Shown: positions 53,642 through 63,486, counted from the first letter of the stretch. The stretch is 64,000 bases of DNA from Haemaphysalis longicornis (GCA_013339765.2 JABSTR010001139.1:646001-710000); one strand, 5' to 3'. Translations and numbers: made by a program. Notes: generated from the letters alone by a model not told the origin.

Positions 53642-53880
53642 ATTGATTGATTGTAGGGTTTAACGCGCCGACGCAACGCAGGCGATGAGGCGCGCCGTAG
53701 GTGGAGGGCTCCGGATTAATTTTGACCACCTGGGGATCTTTAACGTGCGCCGAAATCTCGTACACACGGGCGTTTTTGCTTTCGCCTCCATCAGAAAAGC
53801 GGCCGCCGCGGCCGGGAATCGAACCTGCGACCTCGTGCTCAGCAGCGCAACGCCTTAGCCACTGAGCCACCGCGGCGGGT
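53642..53880 (-). mobile_element. Ruka-like tRNA SINE, full length, 14 bp target duplication
   Basis: Direct repeats AGGGGACCGACGTG at 53628-53641 and 53881-53894 bound the element exactly. On the minus strand it begins ACCCGCCGCGGTGGCTCAGTGG with an A box (TGGCTCAGTGG) and a perfect B box GGTTCGATTCC, that is, an internal RNA polymerase III promoter from a tRNA. The body contains TTAAAGATCCCCAGGTGGTC, AATTAATCCGGAGCCCTCC and GGCGCGTTAAACCC. It ends with CTACAATCAATCAAT. It is the best-preserved SINE here and serves as reference for the others. SINEs of this type depend on LINE enzymes for movement. Confidence 0.95.
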
Positions 53881-53961
53881 AGGGGACCGACGTGTTCATA
53901 TACAACGCCAACACGCCACGCACACTTGTACGGAATGACTACTGGCGTGTAATCACTGCTA

Positions 53962-54597
53962 CCTGTGCTACACGAGCGTTTGAAAGCACATTTGAGTCGA
54001 ACGGCCTTCGAAATCTTAAATGTGATTCGAACGGGAAGGATTTACGCCGATCCACGCACGCGACAATCCTCAAAGGCAGCTAAAGTTTCCGCGTTCGCCC
54101 TGCCATGTTTTGTTGTCGCCACTGCCTGCCCTGTTTCGTTCTTGGCGAAAATTTAATTTCAGAGTTGAAATGGGCAAAAAAGAAAAAAATATTACGGACG
54201 AAATCGATAAGTATTGATAGCAATCTACAAGCGCGCACAAGAGATGAAGTTTCTTTTTTCGCACAGCCGGTGTTCAGAGCCCCAAGTTATTTTGTAATCG
54301 CACAGCGAGTGATAGAAAACAAAAACAAGTGAAAAAACTACGAAGGTCGTGCACTTTAACCACCAAGTTTTACTCGTAAACAATTATTTTGTAAATACGG
54401 CATGCAGAAACTGTGTGCGAGAGTACAAGAGTTCGTGTTTAAAAAACCTTTGACAACCTCAAAGGTCGTTGGTGGTGTTCCTTTGACTCAAATGACATTT
54501 CAACCAAGAGCCTTTGAAACACATCGTGTAGCAACTCAAAGGTGGCATTTAAGTCAAATTCGACTCGAAGGCCTTCGAAACGCTCGTGTAGCACGGG
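53962..54597. mobile_element. family A TIR element, complete uninterrupted copy
   Basis: CCTGTGCTACACGAGCGTTT at the left and AAACGCTCGTGTAGCACGGG at the right are inverted repeats with TA outside (53960-53961 and 54598-54599). The 636 bp element contains the same blocks as 1249-2650: GGAAGGATTTACGCCGATCC, the short poly-A stretches, GTTTTACTCGTAAACAATTA, GGTCGTTGGTGGTGTTCC and CTTTGACTCAAATGACATTT. At the position where the Tigger-like element sits in the other copy, this one reads continuously. Confidence 0.88.
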
Positions 54598-54682
54598 TAG
54601 GAGCGGCAGAACATATTGGCGGGGGCACAAAATTCCCCAATAAGTTCCACGCCGGCAGGCACACGCGGGAAACGCCGCGGGG

Positions 54683-54960
54683 TCCATGGAGAACAGGGCG
54701 GAGCCCGTCACGGCGTCAGCAGCAATCGGGGCCGCCGACGTAACGGCATCGGGCGCGGAGGGAGAACGCATCAGCTGCACAGCGGAGCGAGTGACGACGA
54801 CGACGAGACGAGCGGCGCGCCGAACAAACGCCGCCGCCACGGGGGCAACGCCCACATGCATCGCTCGATCCGCGCCGGAGGAGACAGAGCGACGCGGTCG
54901 AAGACCCCGCGGCGCCGATCTTACACCATGCAACGCTCAAACAACGAGCTCGCTTCTTTC
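54683..54960 (+). CDS. uncertain coding candidate in a GC-rich patch
   Basis: A GC-rich patch beginning at an ATG in good context (GTCCATGGAG, 54686) has two long open plus-strand frames and one minus-strand frame. One plus frame (54616-55026) reads SGASDDDDETSGAPNKRRRH, a charged stretch typical of disordered N-terminal regions, with GC-rich third positions. The other begins at the ATG. A frameshift between them would join a start codon to the charged part. There is no recognised domain or homologue, and a composition artefact is equally likely. Confidence 0.22.
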
Positions 54961-55744
54961 CGCCTTATTTTTCGAAGAGTAACGAGGCACGGTTGGTCCG
55001 TATCTGATTCTGGTGTGTACAGCTAAGCGCCCCGAAGATAAATCAGGTCGGGTTCGATGCACCCCGTTTAAAATGACAGCGCTGTAGTGGTCTGGTACGC
55101 CTAAGCCGCGGCTATACTAGAGCACGCTGGAGCATCGCATCTTCGGAGAAAAAGAGGTGCAACACGTCACGCGCCGCCACGAATCATTCTTTTTGTCGAC
55201 CCCGGAATATTTTTACTCCTTTTCTAGACCAAAACGTCCAGCGTAAAAATCGTCAAATACTTTTTTTTGTCGTTGCTATTCACGCTTCTGGATTAATGAC
55301 CATTTCAGCGACCGCAGACACTGTTCGACGTGTGCACATTGCAATTGTTGACTGAGCCAAAGTAGTGGATCGCAAGAGTATTACTAAGTACACTCGCCAC
55401 TTTCAGTATCAGCCATCATCAATTAGGCGCTCCTGTAAGGTCCATCATCTATTTGACAGCGAAGTGCGAGACATTACCACAAATTTTGCGGGGTCAATGA
55501 ATGTCGGACTATAATTAATATAACGCGCTGTTATTAAAATATAAAATAAAGGAAACAGTTAAGAGGCACCGGCCACTTACAGCGCGGGTATGCACTGTAG
55601 TGTCTTGGCGGTTTTTCCTTCTAAGACTTGAGATTATTGTGTTCACATTATATCGTCCCTATGTCTTTGCATTAGCTCCTGCATGCACGGCCGGAGAAGA
55701 GCCTGCGGCATCTTTAAATATTATAAATAGACTTCTCCCTTAAT
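54961..55744. other. unassigned AT-rich stretch
   Basis: Few open frames and no recognised repeat. It separates the GC-rich patch from a (GA)n tract at about 55745-55757. Confidence 0.5.
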
Positions 55745-56040
55745 AGAGAGAGAGAGAACCACTTTATTTTCCAGAACTGGGATTTAGGGGAAAAGGATGG
55801 CCGAAGCCCATACGGCTTCGGCGACCGCAAGGGCCCGTGCGGTTACGTTTCCTGAACCGGCAGGTCCGAGCTCCCAAGGCCTGTTCCCAGAATGGGTCGT
55901 GTGGACACTCACAGGGCGATTGAAAGTGAACACCTCGTTGGCGCCAATGCGCGCAGCGTGGTACCGCGGGAAACTTGTGGGGATGCATGTGTGTGAGCGC
56001 GGTCCTGTGGGGGAAGCAGTGCGCTTGTAACGACGGATGC

Positions 56041-56059
56041 GGGGGGGGGGGGGGGGGGG
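56041..56059 (+). repeat. G19 homopolymer
   Basis: The longest G run in the window, following GACGGATGC. Together with the G18 run 420 bp further on it makes this the most G-run-rich stretch. Confidence 0.8.
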
Positions 56060-56480
56060 TAGCGCCTGCAGAGGATTCGGTAGTGTTGGGCGACAACGCT
56101 CGATATGCTAGAAGTGAATACCGAGAAGCCGTTGGGACACCGTGGTGAGGCAGAAAGAGGGTGGTCGATGCTCGGGTGGTCGATGCTCGTGTGGCGCTCG
56201 AGATACCGCGCCACTTGGGAGTGCCCAAGCTTCTTACCCGCGCTCCGTTTCCCCCAACCGTTCCCCTACCTGATGGAGGCGACCTAAGCTCCTCGCCCGA
56301 GGCTACAGCTACTGACCGCCACTAGGGCTCAAGATAACCTGGCGCGCTTCCCTTACCCGAGGAGCACTCCCCAGGACTGGGACTAGCCAGACGCAAAGTT
56401 ATTCTCTCAAGGTTGATGTCGGGCCGCCTCATTACCCGGCCTATGCCGGTGAGGCGGGTCCACAGCAAGCGACACGGGTT

Positions 56481-56498
56481 GGGGGGGGGGGGGGGGGG
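56481..56498 (+). repeat. G18 homopolymer
   Basis: Eighteen consecutive G after CACGGGTT, giving a polyproline run in the minus-strand frames. Length uncertain. Confidence 0.8.
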
Positions 56499-56654
56499 TG
56501 CAACTTAAACAAAGGTGCCCTCGGCAAAGTTGCGGAGTGCGTGTTGGGAGTCGGTGAGAATTGTCGTCGTGGGTGAGGGGCGGAGGGCCACTCGGCCGTG
56601 AGGGCGAGGGCCACTGCCTGATTCCTCCTGTGTCCGCCGGTGAGTCCGGGGAGG

Positions 56655-56755
56655 ATAGTCAAGGAAGTGGTAGGTGAATCGATAGGTTGAAGGTAGGTGA
56701 AGGTGGAAGTAAGGTGAAAGGTGAAGGTGGAATCGGTAAGGTGAAGTGGTAGGTT
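56655..56755. repeat. degenerate AGGTGAAG/GGTGGAA minisatellite
   Basis: Short units GGTAGGTGAA, GGTGGAAGTAAGGTGAAAGG, TGAAGGTGGAATCGG and AAGGTGAAGTGG follow each other with irregular spacing of about 8-30 bp. No function is suggested. Confidence 0.7.
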
Positions 56756-57949
56756 GAATCCGGCGAAGTGAGGTAAATTATACTACTAGCAGTGAGGGCT
56801 TCCCAGGCAGGGTACTGGCGCTGCGTCCGCGTACAGCGTGTGCTCCGAGACTGGGTAGTGTGTGTTGTGTCTTGCTCCAGCTTGTCGTCTGGCCGAATGG
56901 AAGGTTGGGTGGATTGTACCACGGTGTAACCGCTATGCTGCCGCGCAACTTTACTTTTCACCGATATTGCGACTGTAACTCTGGACACACACCACATTGG
57001 TGTAGCGCGCTTTGGACAAATCCCGTTTTTGCCCGACACTAAAAAGAAAAACCCTGTGTGTGCTGCATCAACGATGACTCTTTGCTGCACCGACGACCAG
57101 GTTTCTTTTTTTTTTTGAACAAAAACCGCATGCGCCGACAATCAATGAGCAGTGATTGTGAATGCTTACAAGGCGTGTGTATAGCGATCGCGGTGCTTTT
57201 AAAGGGACACTGAAGTGAATTTGTCAAGCTCCCGTTTTTGCTTGCACTGCGTAGACTGGCTCAAATTAGCACACTTTTCATCGTTTATGCGGTTGACACA
57301 TCAGGAAATTATTTTACAAAGCGCGAACGAAGAAAAACTACCATGCGCGGTTTGCGGCGGCCGCTACCAACTAAGCTGTGACGTTGGGAGGAGCGGGCAC
57401 CGTGATTGGACGATGCCCAAGGTGAGCAACCAAACAAGTTTCGGTTTCGGTTTCGGTTCTGTAAAATACAACCGGTGGTGTTGTTGGATGGGCATTCTCA
57501 ATAACTCAGTAATCATCGTACCGCGCTTCTGCCATGTTGTCAGCTGTAAAAATGCATAAAGATAAGCCTGCCAGGACGGCTTGGAATCGTAGCATTCACT
57601 AGCCGAGACCTATGCAGTGCATGAACGCCCTCCGCGTACCCGCAGACGCCCAAATGTCATGCGCTTTTCCCCATATTTGGAGCTTGCCTCCCTCATGCCT
57701 GTATCGTAAAAAGCGTGTTCGCACCAGGCCAAGGGTCTGTTCATTCTGGCCTGTGCCCACTGCCTGCAAGCAGTCGGTGCTTATGGCAACAGCACGCCAA
57801 CGAGAACTCGCTAGCGCGCCAGTGCCTGCCTGCGCGCGTTTTGTGAACTAGTTCGTGGAGCCATGAACGTTGCGGCCCAAAAAAAGGTGAACTCAATATA
57901 GAAAACATCGGCGGAAAACGAAAAAGTTAACTTACAAAAAAAAAGCATG

Positions 57950-58031
57950 TACCCGCGGGGATTCGAACTCGTGACTTGCAAAAACACTTGCGGTGACATA
58001 CCTAGCGCCCCAGACCACGCGGCCACGGGGC
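57950..58031 (-). pseudogene. tRNA-like pseudogene or SINE head with a downstream T9 run
   Basis: On the minus strand TGGCCGCGTGG is an A-box match and GAGTTCGAATCC a B-box-like block. Acceptor and T stems do not pair well, and the anticodon region is elongated. A run of nine T follows about 8 bases after the end (minus strand), which would terminate RNA polymerase III. It could be a short Pol III transcription unit inside the TTAA element. Confidence 0.5.
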
Positions 58032-58417
58032 GGGATCCACTGGCTTTGCTAGTATATATTGTACAACCAGTTTACACTTTTATTTAGTTTTGGCATTTCA
58101 AGCAGCTTAGGTGACTATTTGTTGTATTGCGCTCGTGCAGTAAGCGTCGCCCGAGTTTCCACAATAGCTCACGTCTAGCAATTGCATTTCGTAGACGGAA
58201 AAGCGTTCGCAGATGCGTAGTCGTGCTGCTGACCGCTGTGCTTGTTCGCCCAGCGCAAAAAAGTGCTTCCCTCACCCTAGTTTTACGCTGTACGGTAAAA
58301 ATATCAGTTGATTTTATTTCCTTAGCTTAGTACCTAAATTGACTTCGCTGACTCTTCTCCCGCCTTCAAGAGGCCTTATATTTTCCTACTGGCGTACCAG
58401 TCAGCGAAGCGTCGCAT

Positions 58418-58565
58418 AGGTAAAATGGTTGCAGCGCAAAAACGACGACGGACGAGTGAGGAACAAACGGGACGAGCGCTCGTCCCGTTTGTTCCTCACT
58501 CGTCCGTCGTCGTTTTTGCGCTGCAACCATTTTAACTATGTACCAACAAGCCCAACTGGTTCTCA
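58418..58565 (+). mobile_element. palindromic insertion A (hairpin family) with 11 bp direct repeats
   Basis: Direct repeats AAGCGTCGCAT at 58407-58417 and 58566-58576 bound a 148 bp insert within the TTAA element. The insert is an essentially perfect palindrome running from AAAATGGTTGCAGCGCAAAA to its complement, with centre GACGAGCGCTCGTC and no loop. It is followed by CTATGTACCAACAAGCCCAA. Size, direct repeats and the ACCAACAAGCCC flank match the insertion at 17394-17535, although the arms are different sequences. Confidence 0.82.
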
Positions 58566-59005
58566 AAGCGTCGCATGTGCGCTTGTGCAGCGCTTGTGTG
58601 AAGCGACATTGACTTGGAGCTAGATACAGTGTACAAACTAACCAAGCAAAGAAAGGCAGATTCTTCCATTCACAAACATGTCCTGGCTTCGTTTCAACTG
58701 AGCGAACGAATTGCGACGACCCGTCGGCGGCCGGCGGACGAAACGCTGGGCCCTCTGTCTGAAGGCCGGGGAGCCGTGCAGTAGCGCAGCCAATTGCGAG
58801 CTCGGCTCCTCGCGACGTCACACGAAAACGCCGCAGAAAATGGGCGAGCGTAAAGAGAGGAGGACAGCATTTTCGAATTAATTTTTCTACTAAATAAAAT
58901 CGCGTAAACGCGCCCAGGGTGGTCGAAACATGGCCTGGGGACTCCGGACTACAATTTGCGCAAGTAATCCCGCAATGTTTACATATCACTTCAGTGTCCC
59001 TTTAA

Positions 59006-59480
59006 ACGGACACATAGGTGAGTGGTGAATACTTTCGAATCACTTCATCGGGCTAGAACATAGACCGCCTTCATCGTCTCCTGGGTTGCATCGGGCTATC
59101 GAGTCGCGTGTTCCTCTAGGAGAGCATGTTCAAAGGTTCATTCTTTCCCGCACCATCGTTCTCACCGGTTCTAGCTCAACTAGCATAAAGTCGGGTAAAA
59201 ATTTAAAATAAAGCAGGCTGCGATGGCGCCACTCCGTTATAGAATATCAGCACGACGGTTTCCAGTGACGGAACGTGAAAATCGTCTGGCATTTCTTTTT
59301 TTGTTTTGAGCCTTAGAGTGGGCCTCGGCGTTGCGTGACGTGAGGAATGGAGGAGAAGCCTTCAACTACACATCGCACAAATGGCAGTCATACTAGTACG
59401 ACCCCTTCGTGTCTCTGTTAATGCTGAACGCGGTCTTGCGAGTTCACCCAAGACGATCAACACCAAAGAGAGCGAGCAAG
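59006..59480. other. unassigned stretch before the satellite
   Basis: No gene or repeat assigned. It leads into a dinucleotide tract. Confidence 0.5.
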
Positions 59481-59482
59481 CG

Positions 59483-59486
<4 letters not shown>

Positions 59487-59557
<71 letters not shown>

Positions 59558-59565
59558 TATATATA
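59487..59565. repeat. (AT)n microsatellite
   Basis: About 35 AT units with one interruption (ATTATTTATAT), ending exactly where the first satellite unit begins (CAGAAAGATA at 59566). It may have grown at the edge of the array. Confidence 0.92.
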
Positions 59566-59692
59566 CAGAAAGATAGGTAAGCAGTCTACGACGCCAAAGG
59601 AGGCATAGGGGTGTGGTTAGGCTCTTTTCTTTTTTACTACGGTTCATGAAGTGAACATTTTTTTATTATACAGAAGAAAGAAAGAAAAACAC

Positions 59693-59763
59693 GCCGAGAG
59701 TGGGGACCGAACCCACGCCTTTCGATTACATGTCGAATGCCTTACCAATTCGGCTATCTGGGC
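59693..59763 (-). tRNA. tRNA-like gene, satellite unit 1 (loop CATGTAA)
   Basis: The 71-base cloverleaf has acceptor GCCCAGA/TCTCGGC (one mismatch), A box TAGCCGAATTGG, D stem GCC/GGC, anticodon stem TTCGA/TCGAA, and T arm GTGGG-TTCGGTC-CCCAC. If the seven-base anticodon loop is read normally the triplet is TGT (Thr), but position 33 is A in place of the universal T. This edge copy also differs from the others downstream. Confidence 0.5.
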
Positions 59764-60168
59764 GACTGTGTTCTCCTTCACTTTCTGGGCTATTATATTT
59801 CCTAGAAGTGTATCTGACACTTGAGGGTGGTAGCCAGCGCCACTCAGACTACACGGGGAGAAGGGGACCTTCTTTTCAACCCCCGGGGCGTGACTAGAAC
59901 GTCTACAGCCTGTCATGAGCGGGTAACTGGCGGGAAGCCCTCTTATGCTACCTAGGCATCAAGGCTGCCACAATCGAGACCCTCGCTAGGCTTTCGCAGA
60001 ATAATATAGTAAGGAAATGAGGGGCTCGTTGGGGAAATACAGAAAGATAAGTCGGCAGTCTACAACGCCAAAGGAGGCATAGGGGTGTGGTTAGGCTCTT
60101 TTTTTTTTAGTACGGGTAATGAAGTTAATATTTTTTTAAATATACGGAAGAAAGAAAGAAAAACACGC

Positions 60169-60238
60169 GCCCAGAGTGGGACCGAACCCACGCCTTTCGA
60201 TTACATGTCGAATGCCTTACCAATTCGGCTATCTGGGC
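60169..60238 (-). tRNA. tRNA-like gene, satellite unit 2 (loop CATGTAA)
   Basis: Same cloverleaf, with a perfect seven-pair acceptor (GCCCAGA/TCTGGGC) and the same loop as unit 1. One base is missing from the T loop. On the minus strand the gene is followed by GCGTGTTTTTC, a T5 run six bases after the acceptor that would terminate RNA polymerase III. Confidence 0.5.
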
Positions 60239-60628
60239 GACTGTGTTCTCCTTCACTTTCTGGGCTATTTATATTTACTAGAAGTGTATCTGACGCTTGA
60301 GGGTGGTAGCCAGCGCCACTCAGACTACACGGGGAGAAGGGGACCTTCTTTTCAACCCCCGGGGCGTGACTAGAACGTCTACAGCCTGTCATGAGCGGGT
60401 AACTGGCGGGAAGCCCTCTTATGCTACCTAGGCATCAAGGCTGCCACAATCGAGACCCTCGCTAGGCTTTCGCAGAATATATGTAAGGAAATGAGGGGCT
60501 CGTGGAAATACAGAAAGATAAGTCGGCAGTCTACACGCCAAAGGAGGCATAGGGTGTGGTTAGGCTTTTTTTTTTTTAGTACGTAATGAAGTTATATTTT
60601 TAAATACGGAAAAAGAAAGAAAACACGC

Positions 60629-60697
60629 GCCCAGAGTGGGGACCGAACCACGCCTTTCGATTAGATCTCGAATGCCTACCAATTCGGCTATCTGGGC
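60629..60697 (-). tRNA. tRNA-like gene, satellite unit 3 (loop GATCTAA), two deletions
   Basis: Acceptor and anticodon stem are intact. Single bases are missing from the T stem side and the D loop (GCCTACC for GCCTTACC on the plus strand). The loop reads GATCTAA (triplet TCT, Arg, if decoded conventionally). This unit has many small losses overall. Confidence 0.4.
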
Positions 60698-61088
60698 GAC
60701 TGTGTCTCCTTCACTTTCTGGGCTATTTTATTTCTAGAAGTGACACTTGAGGGTGGTAGCCAGCCCACTCAGACTACACGGGGAGAAGGGGACCTTCTTT
60801 TCAACCCCCGGGGCGTGACTAGAACGTCTACAGCCTGTCATGAGCGGGTAACTGGCGGGAAGCCCTCTTATGCTACCTAGGCATCAAGGGTGCACAATCG
60901 AGACCCTCGCTAGGCTTTCGCAGAATAATATGTAAGGAAATGAGGGGCTCGTTGGGGAAATACAGAAAGATAAGTCGGCAGTCTACAACGCCAAAGGAGG
61001 CATAGGGGTGTGGTTAGGCTCTTTTTTTAGTACGGGTAATGAAGTTAATATTTTTTTAAATATACGGAAGAAAGAAAGAAAAACACGC

Positions 61089-61157
61089 GCCCAGAGTGGG
61101 GACCGAACCCACGCCTTTCGATTAATTCGAATGCCTTACCAATTCGGCTATCTGGGC
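61089..61157 (-). tRNA. tRNA-like gene, satellite unit 4 (five-base loop ATTAA)
   Basis: All stems are perfect, but the loop has only five bases between TTCGA and TCGAA, so no conventional anticodon can be defined. Confidence 0.4.
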
Positions 61158-61562
61158 GACTGTGTTCTCCTTCACTTTCTGGGCTATTTATATTTACTAG
61201 AAGTGTATCTGACGCTTGAGGGTGGTAGCCAGCGCCACTCAGACTACACGGGGAGAAGGGGACCTTCTTTTCAACCCCCGGGGCGTGACTAGAACGTCTA
61301 CAGCCTGTCATGAGCGGGTAACTGGCGGGAAGCCCTTTATGCTACCTAGGCATCAATGCTGCCACAATCGAGACCCTCGCTAGGCTTTCGCAGAATAATA
61401 TAGTAAGGAAATGAGGGGCTCGTTGGGGAAATACAGAAAGATAAGTCGGCAGTCTACAACGCCAAAGGAGGCATAGGGGTGTGGTTAGGCTTTTTTTTTT
61501 TAGTACGGGTAATGAAGTTAATATTTTTTTTAAATATACGGAAGAAAGAAAGAAAAACACGC

Positions 61563-61630
61563 GCCAGAGTGGGGACCGAACCCACGCCTTTCGATTAATT
61601 CGAATGCCTTACCAATTCGGCTATCTGGGC
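61563..61630 (-). tRNA. tRNA-like gene, satellite unit 5 (five-base loop ATTAA)
   Basis: As unit 4, with in addition one C missing from the 3' acceptor strand (GCCAGAG for GCCCAGAG on the plus strand). Confidence 0.38.
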
Positions 61631-62031
61631 GACTGTGTTCTCCTTCACTTTCTGGGCTATTTATATTTACTAGAAGTGTATCTGACCTTGAGGGTGGTAG
61701 CCAGCGCCACTCAGACTACACGGGGAGAAGGGGCCTTCTTTTCAACCCCGGGGCGTGACTAGAACGTCTACAGCCTGTCATGAGCGGGTAACTGGCGGGA
61801 AGCCCTCTTATGCTACCTAGGCATCAAGGGTGCCACAATCGAGACCCTCGCTAGGCTTTCGCAGAATAATATCGTAAGGAAATGAGGGGCTCGTTGGGGA
61901 AATACAGAAAGATAAGTCGGCAGTCTACAACGCCAAAGGAGGCATAGGGGTGTGGTTAGGCTCTTTTTTTTTTAGTACGGGTAATGAAGTTAATTTTTTT
62001 AAATATACGGAAGAAAGAAAGAAAAACACGC

Positions 62032-62102
62032 GCCCAGAGTGGGGACCGAACCCACGCCTTTCGATTAGATCTCGAATGCCTTACCAATTCGGCTATCTGG
62101 GC
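62032..62102 (-). tRNA. tRNA-like gene, satellite unit 6 (loop GATCTAA), complete
   Basis: A full 71-base cloverleaf with every stem paired: acceptor 7/7, anticodon stem 5/5, T stem 5/5, D stem 3/3. The loop GATCTAA would present TCT. This and unit 10 are the best complete versions. Confidence 0.52.
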
Positions 62103-62505
62103 GACTGTGTTCTCCTTCACTTTCTGGGCTATTTATATTTACTAGAAGTGTATCTGACGCTTGAGGGTGGTAGCCAGCGCCACTCAGACTACACGGGGAG
62201 AAGGGGACCTTCTTTTCAACCCCCGGGCGTGACTAGAACGTCTACAGCCTGTCATGAGCGGGTAACTGGCGGGAAGCCCTCTTATGCTACCTAGGCATCA
62301 ATGCTGCCACAATCGAGACCCTCGCTAGGCTTTCGCAGAATAATATAGTAAGGAAATGGGGGGCTCGTTGGGGAAATACAGAAAGATAAGTCGGCAGTCT
62401 ACAACGCCAAAGGAGGCATAGGGGTGTGGTTAGGCTTTTTTTTTTAGTACGGGTAATGAAGTTAATATTTTTTTAAATATACGGAAGAAAGAAAGAAAAA
62501 CACGC

Positions 62506-62574
62506 GCCCAGAGTGGGGACCGAACCCACGCCTTTCGATTAATTCGAATGCCTTACCAATTCGGCTATCTGGGC
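62506..62574 (-). tRNA. tRNA-like gene, satellite unit 7 (five-base loop ATTAA)
   Basis: All stems perfect, loop shortened to five bases as in units 4 and 5. The three five-base copies (units 4, 5 and 7) are interleaved with GATCTAA copies, not clustered. Confidence 0.4.
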
Positions 62575-62958
62575 GACTGTGTTCTCCTTCACTTTCTGGG
62601 CTATTTATATTTACTAGAAGTGTATCTGACGCTTGAGGGTGGTAGCCAGCGCCACTCAGACTACACGGGGAGAAGGGGACCTTCTTTTCAACCCCGGGCG
62701 TGACTAGAACGTCTACAGCCTGTCATGAGCGGGTAACTGGCGGGAAGCCCTTTATGCTACCTAGGCATAAGTGCACAATCGAGACCCTCGCTAGGCTTTC
62801 GCAGAATAAATGTAAGGAAATGAGGGCTCGTTGGGAAATACAGAAAGATAAGTCGGCAGTCTACAACGCCAAAGGAGGCATAGGGTGGTTAGGCTCTTTT
62901 TTGTGGGTAATGAAGTTAATTTTTTTTTTAAATATACGGAAGAAGAAGAAAAACACGC

Positions 62959-63025
62959 GCCCAGAGTGGGACCGAACCCACGCCTTTCGATTAGTCGAAT
63001 GCCTTACCAATTCGGCTATCTGGGC
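62959..63025 (-). tRNA. tRNA-like gene, satellite unit 8 (four-base loop CTAA)
   Basis: Stems are retained but the anticodon loop is only four bases, and a G is missing from the T loop. The unit shows several other one- and two-base losses (AGAAGAAGAA for AGAAAGAAAGAA). Confidence 0.35.
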
Positions 63026-63416
63026 GACTGTGTTCTCCTTCACTTTCTGGGCTATTTATATTTACTAGAAGTGTATCTGACCTTGAGGGTGGTAGCCAGC
63101 GCCACTCAGACTACACGGGGAGAAGGGGCCTTCTTTTCAACCCCCGGGGCGTGACTAAACGTCTACAGCCTGTCATGAGCGGGTAACTGGCGGGAAGCCC
63201 TCTTATGCTACCTAGGCATCAAGGTGCACAACGAGACCCTCGCTAGGCTTTCGCAGAATAATACGTAAGGAAATGAGGGGCTCGTTGGGGAAATACGAAA
63301 TAAGTCGGCAGTCTACAACGCCAAAGGAGGCATAGGGTGTGGTTAGGCTCTTTTTTTAGTACGGTAATGAAGTTAATATTTTTTTAAATATACGGAAGAA
63401 AGAAAGAAAAACACGC

Positions 63417-63486
63417 GCCCAGAGTGGGGACCGAACCCAGCCTTTCGATTAGATCTCGAATGCCTTACCAATTCGGCTATCTGGGC
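63417..63486 (-). tRNA. tRNA-like gene, satellite unit 9 (loop GATCTAA)
   Basis: Acceptor and anticodon stems are perfect; one base is missing before the T stem (CCCAGCC for CCCACGCC on the plus strand). Confidence 0.42.

Larger units (their letters stand above)
55745..57198. other. repeat-rich stretch, possible retroelement remnant, with two long G runs
   Basis: Read on the minus strand, AATAAAGTGGTTCTCTCTCTCT at 55746-55768 resembles the polyadenylation signal and (CT)n end of a retroelement. However, the adjacent minus frame (55764-56228) has no recognised domain. G19 and G18 runs lie at 56041 and 56481. A degenerate GAAGGTGG/AGGTGAAG minisatellite fills 56655-56755. A T-run is at 57107-57117. 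No gene is called. Confidence 0.4.
57203..59001. mobile_element. 1.8 kb TIR element with TTAA target duplication
   Basis: AGGGACACTGAAGTGA at the left is mirrored by TCACTTCAGTGTCCCT at the right, and TTAA lies directly outside each end (57199-57202 and 59002-59005). A TTAA target is characteristic of piggyBac-type transposition, though the terminal bases are not the usual CCC start, so the superfamily is tentative. No transposase is recognised inside; the 207-codon minus frame 58366-58989 has no known domain. The element carries a tRNA-like sequence and a palindromic insertion. Confidence 0.78.

Noticed and set aside
58366..58989. 207-codon minus-strand frame with several cysteines
   Set aside because: It runs through the palindromic insertion and the end of the TTAA element and has no recognised domain; most likely a chance frame in repeat DNA.
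59381..59647. Frames with alternating Tyr-Ile on both strands
   Set aside because: They are translations of the (AT)n tract next to the satellite.
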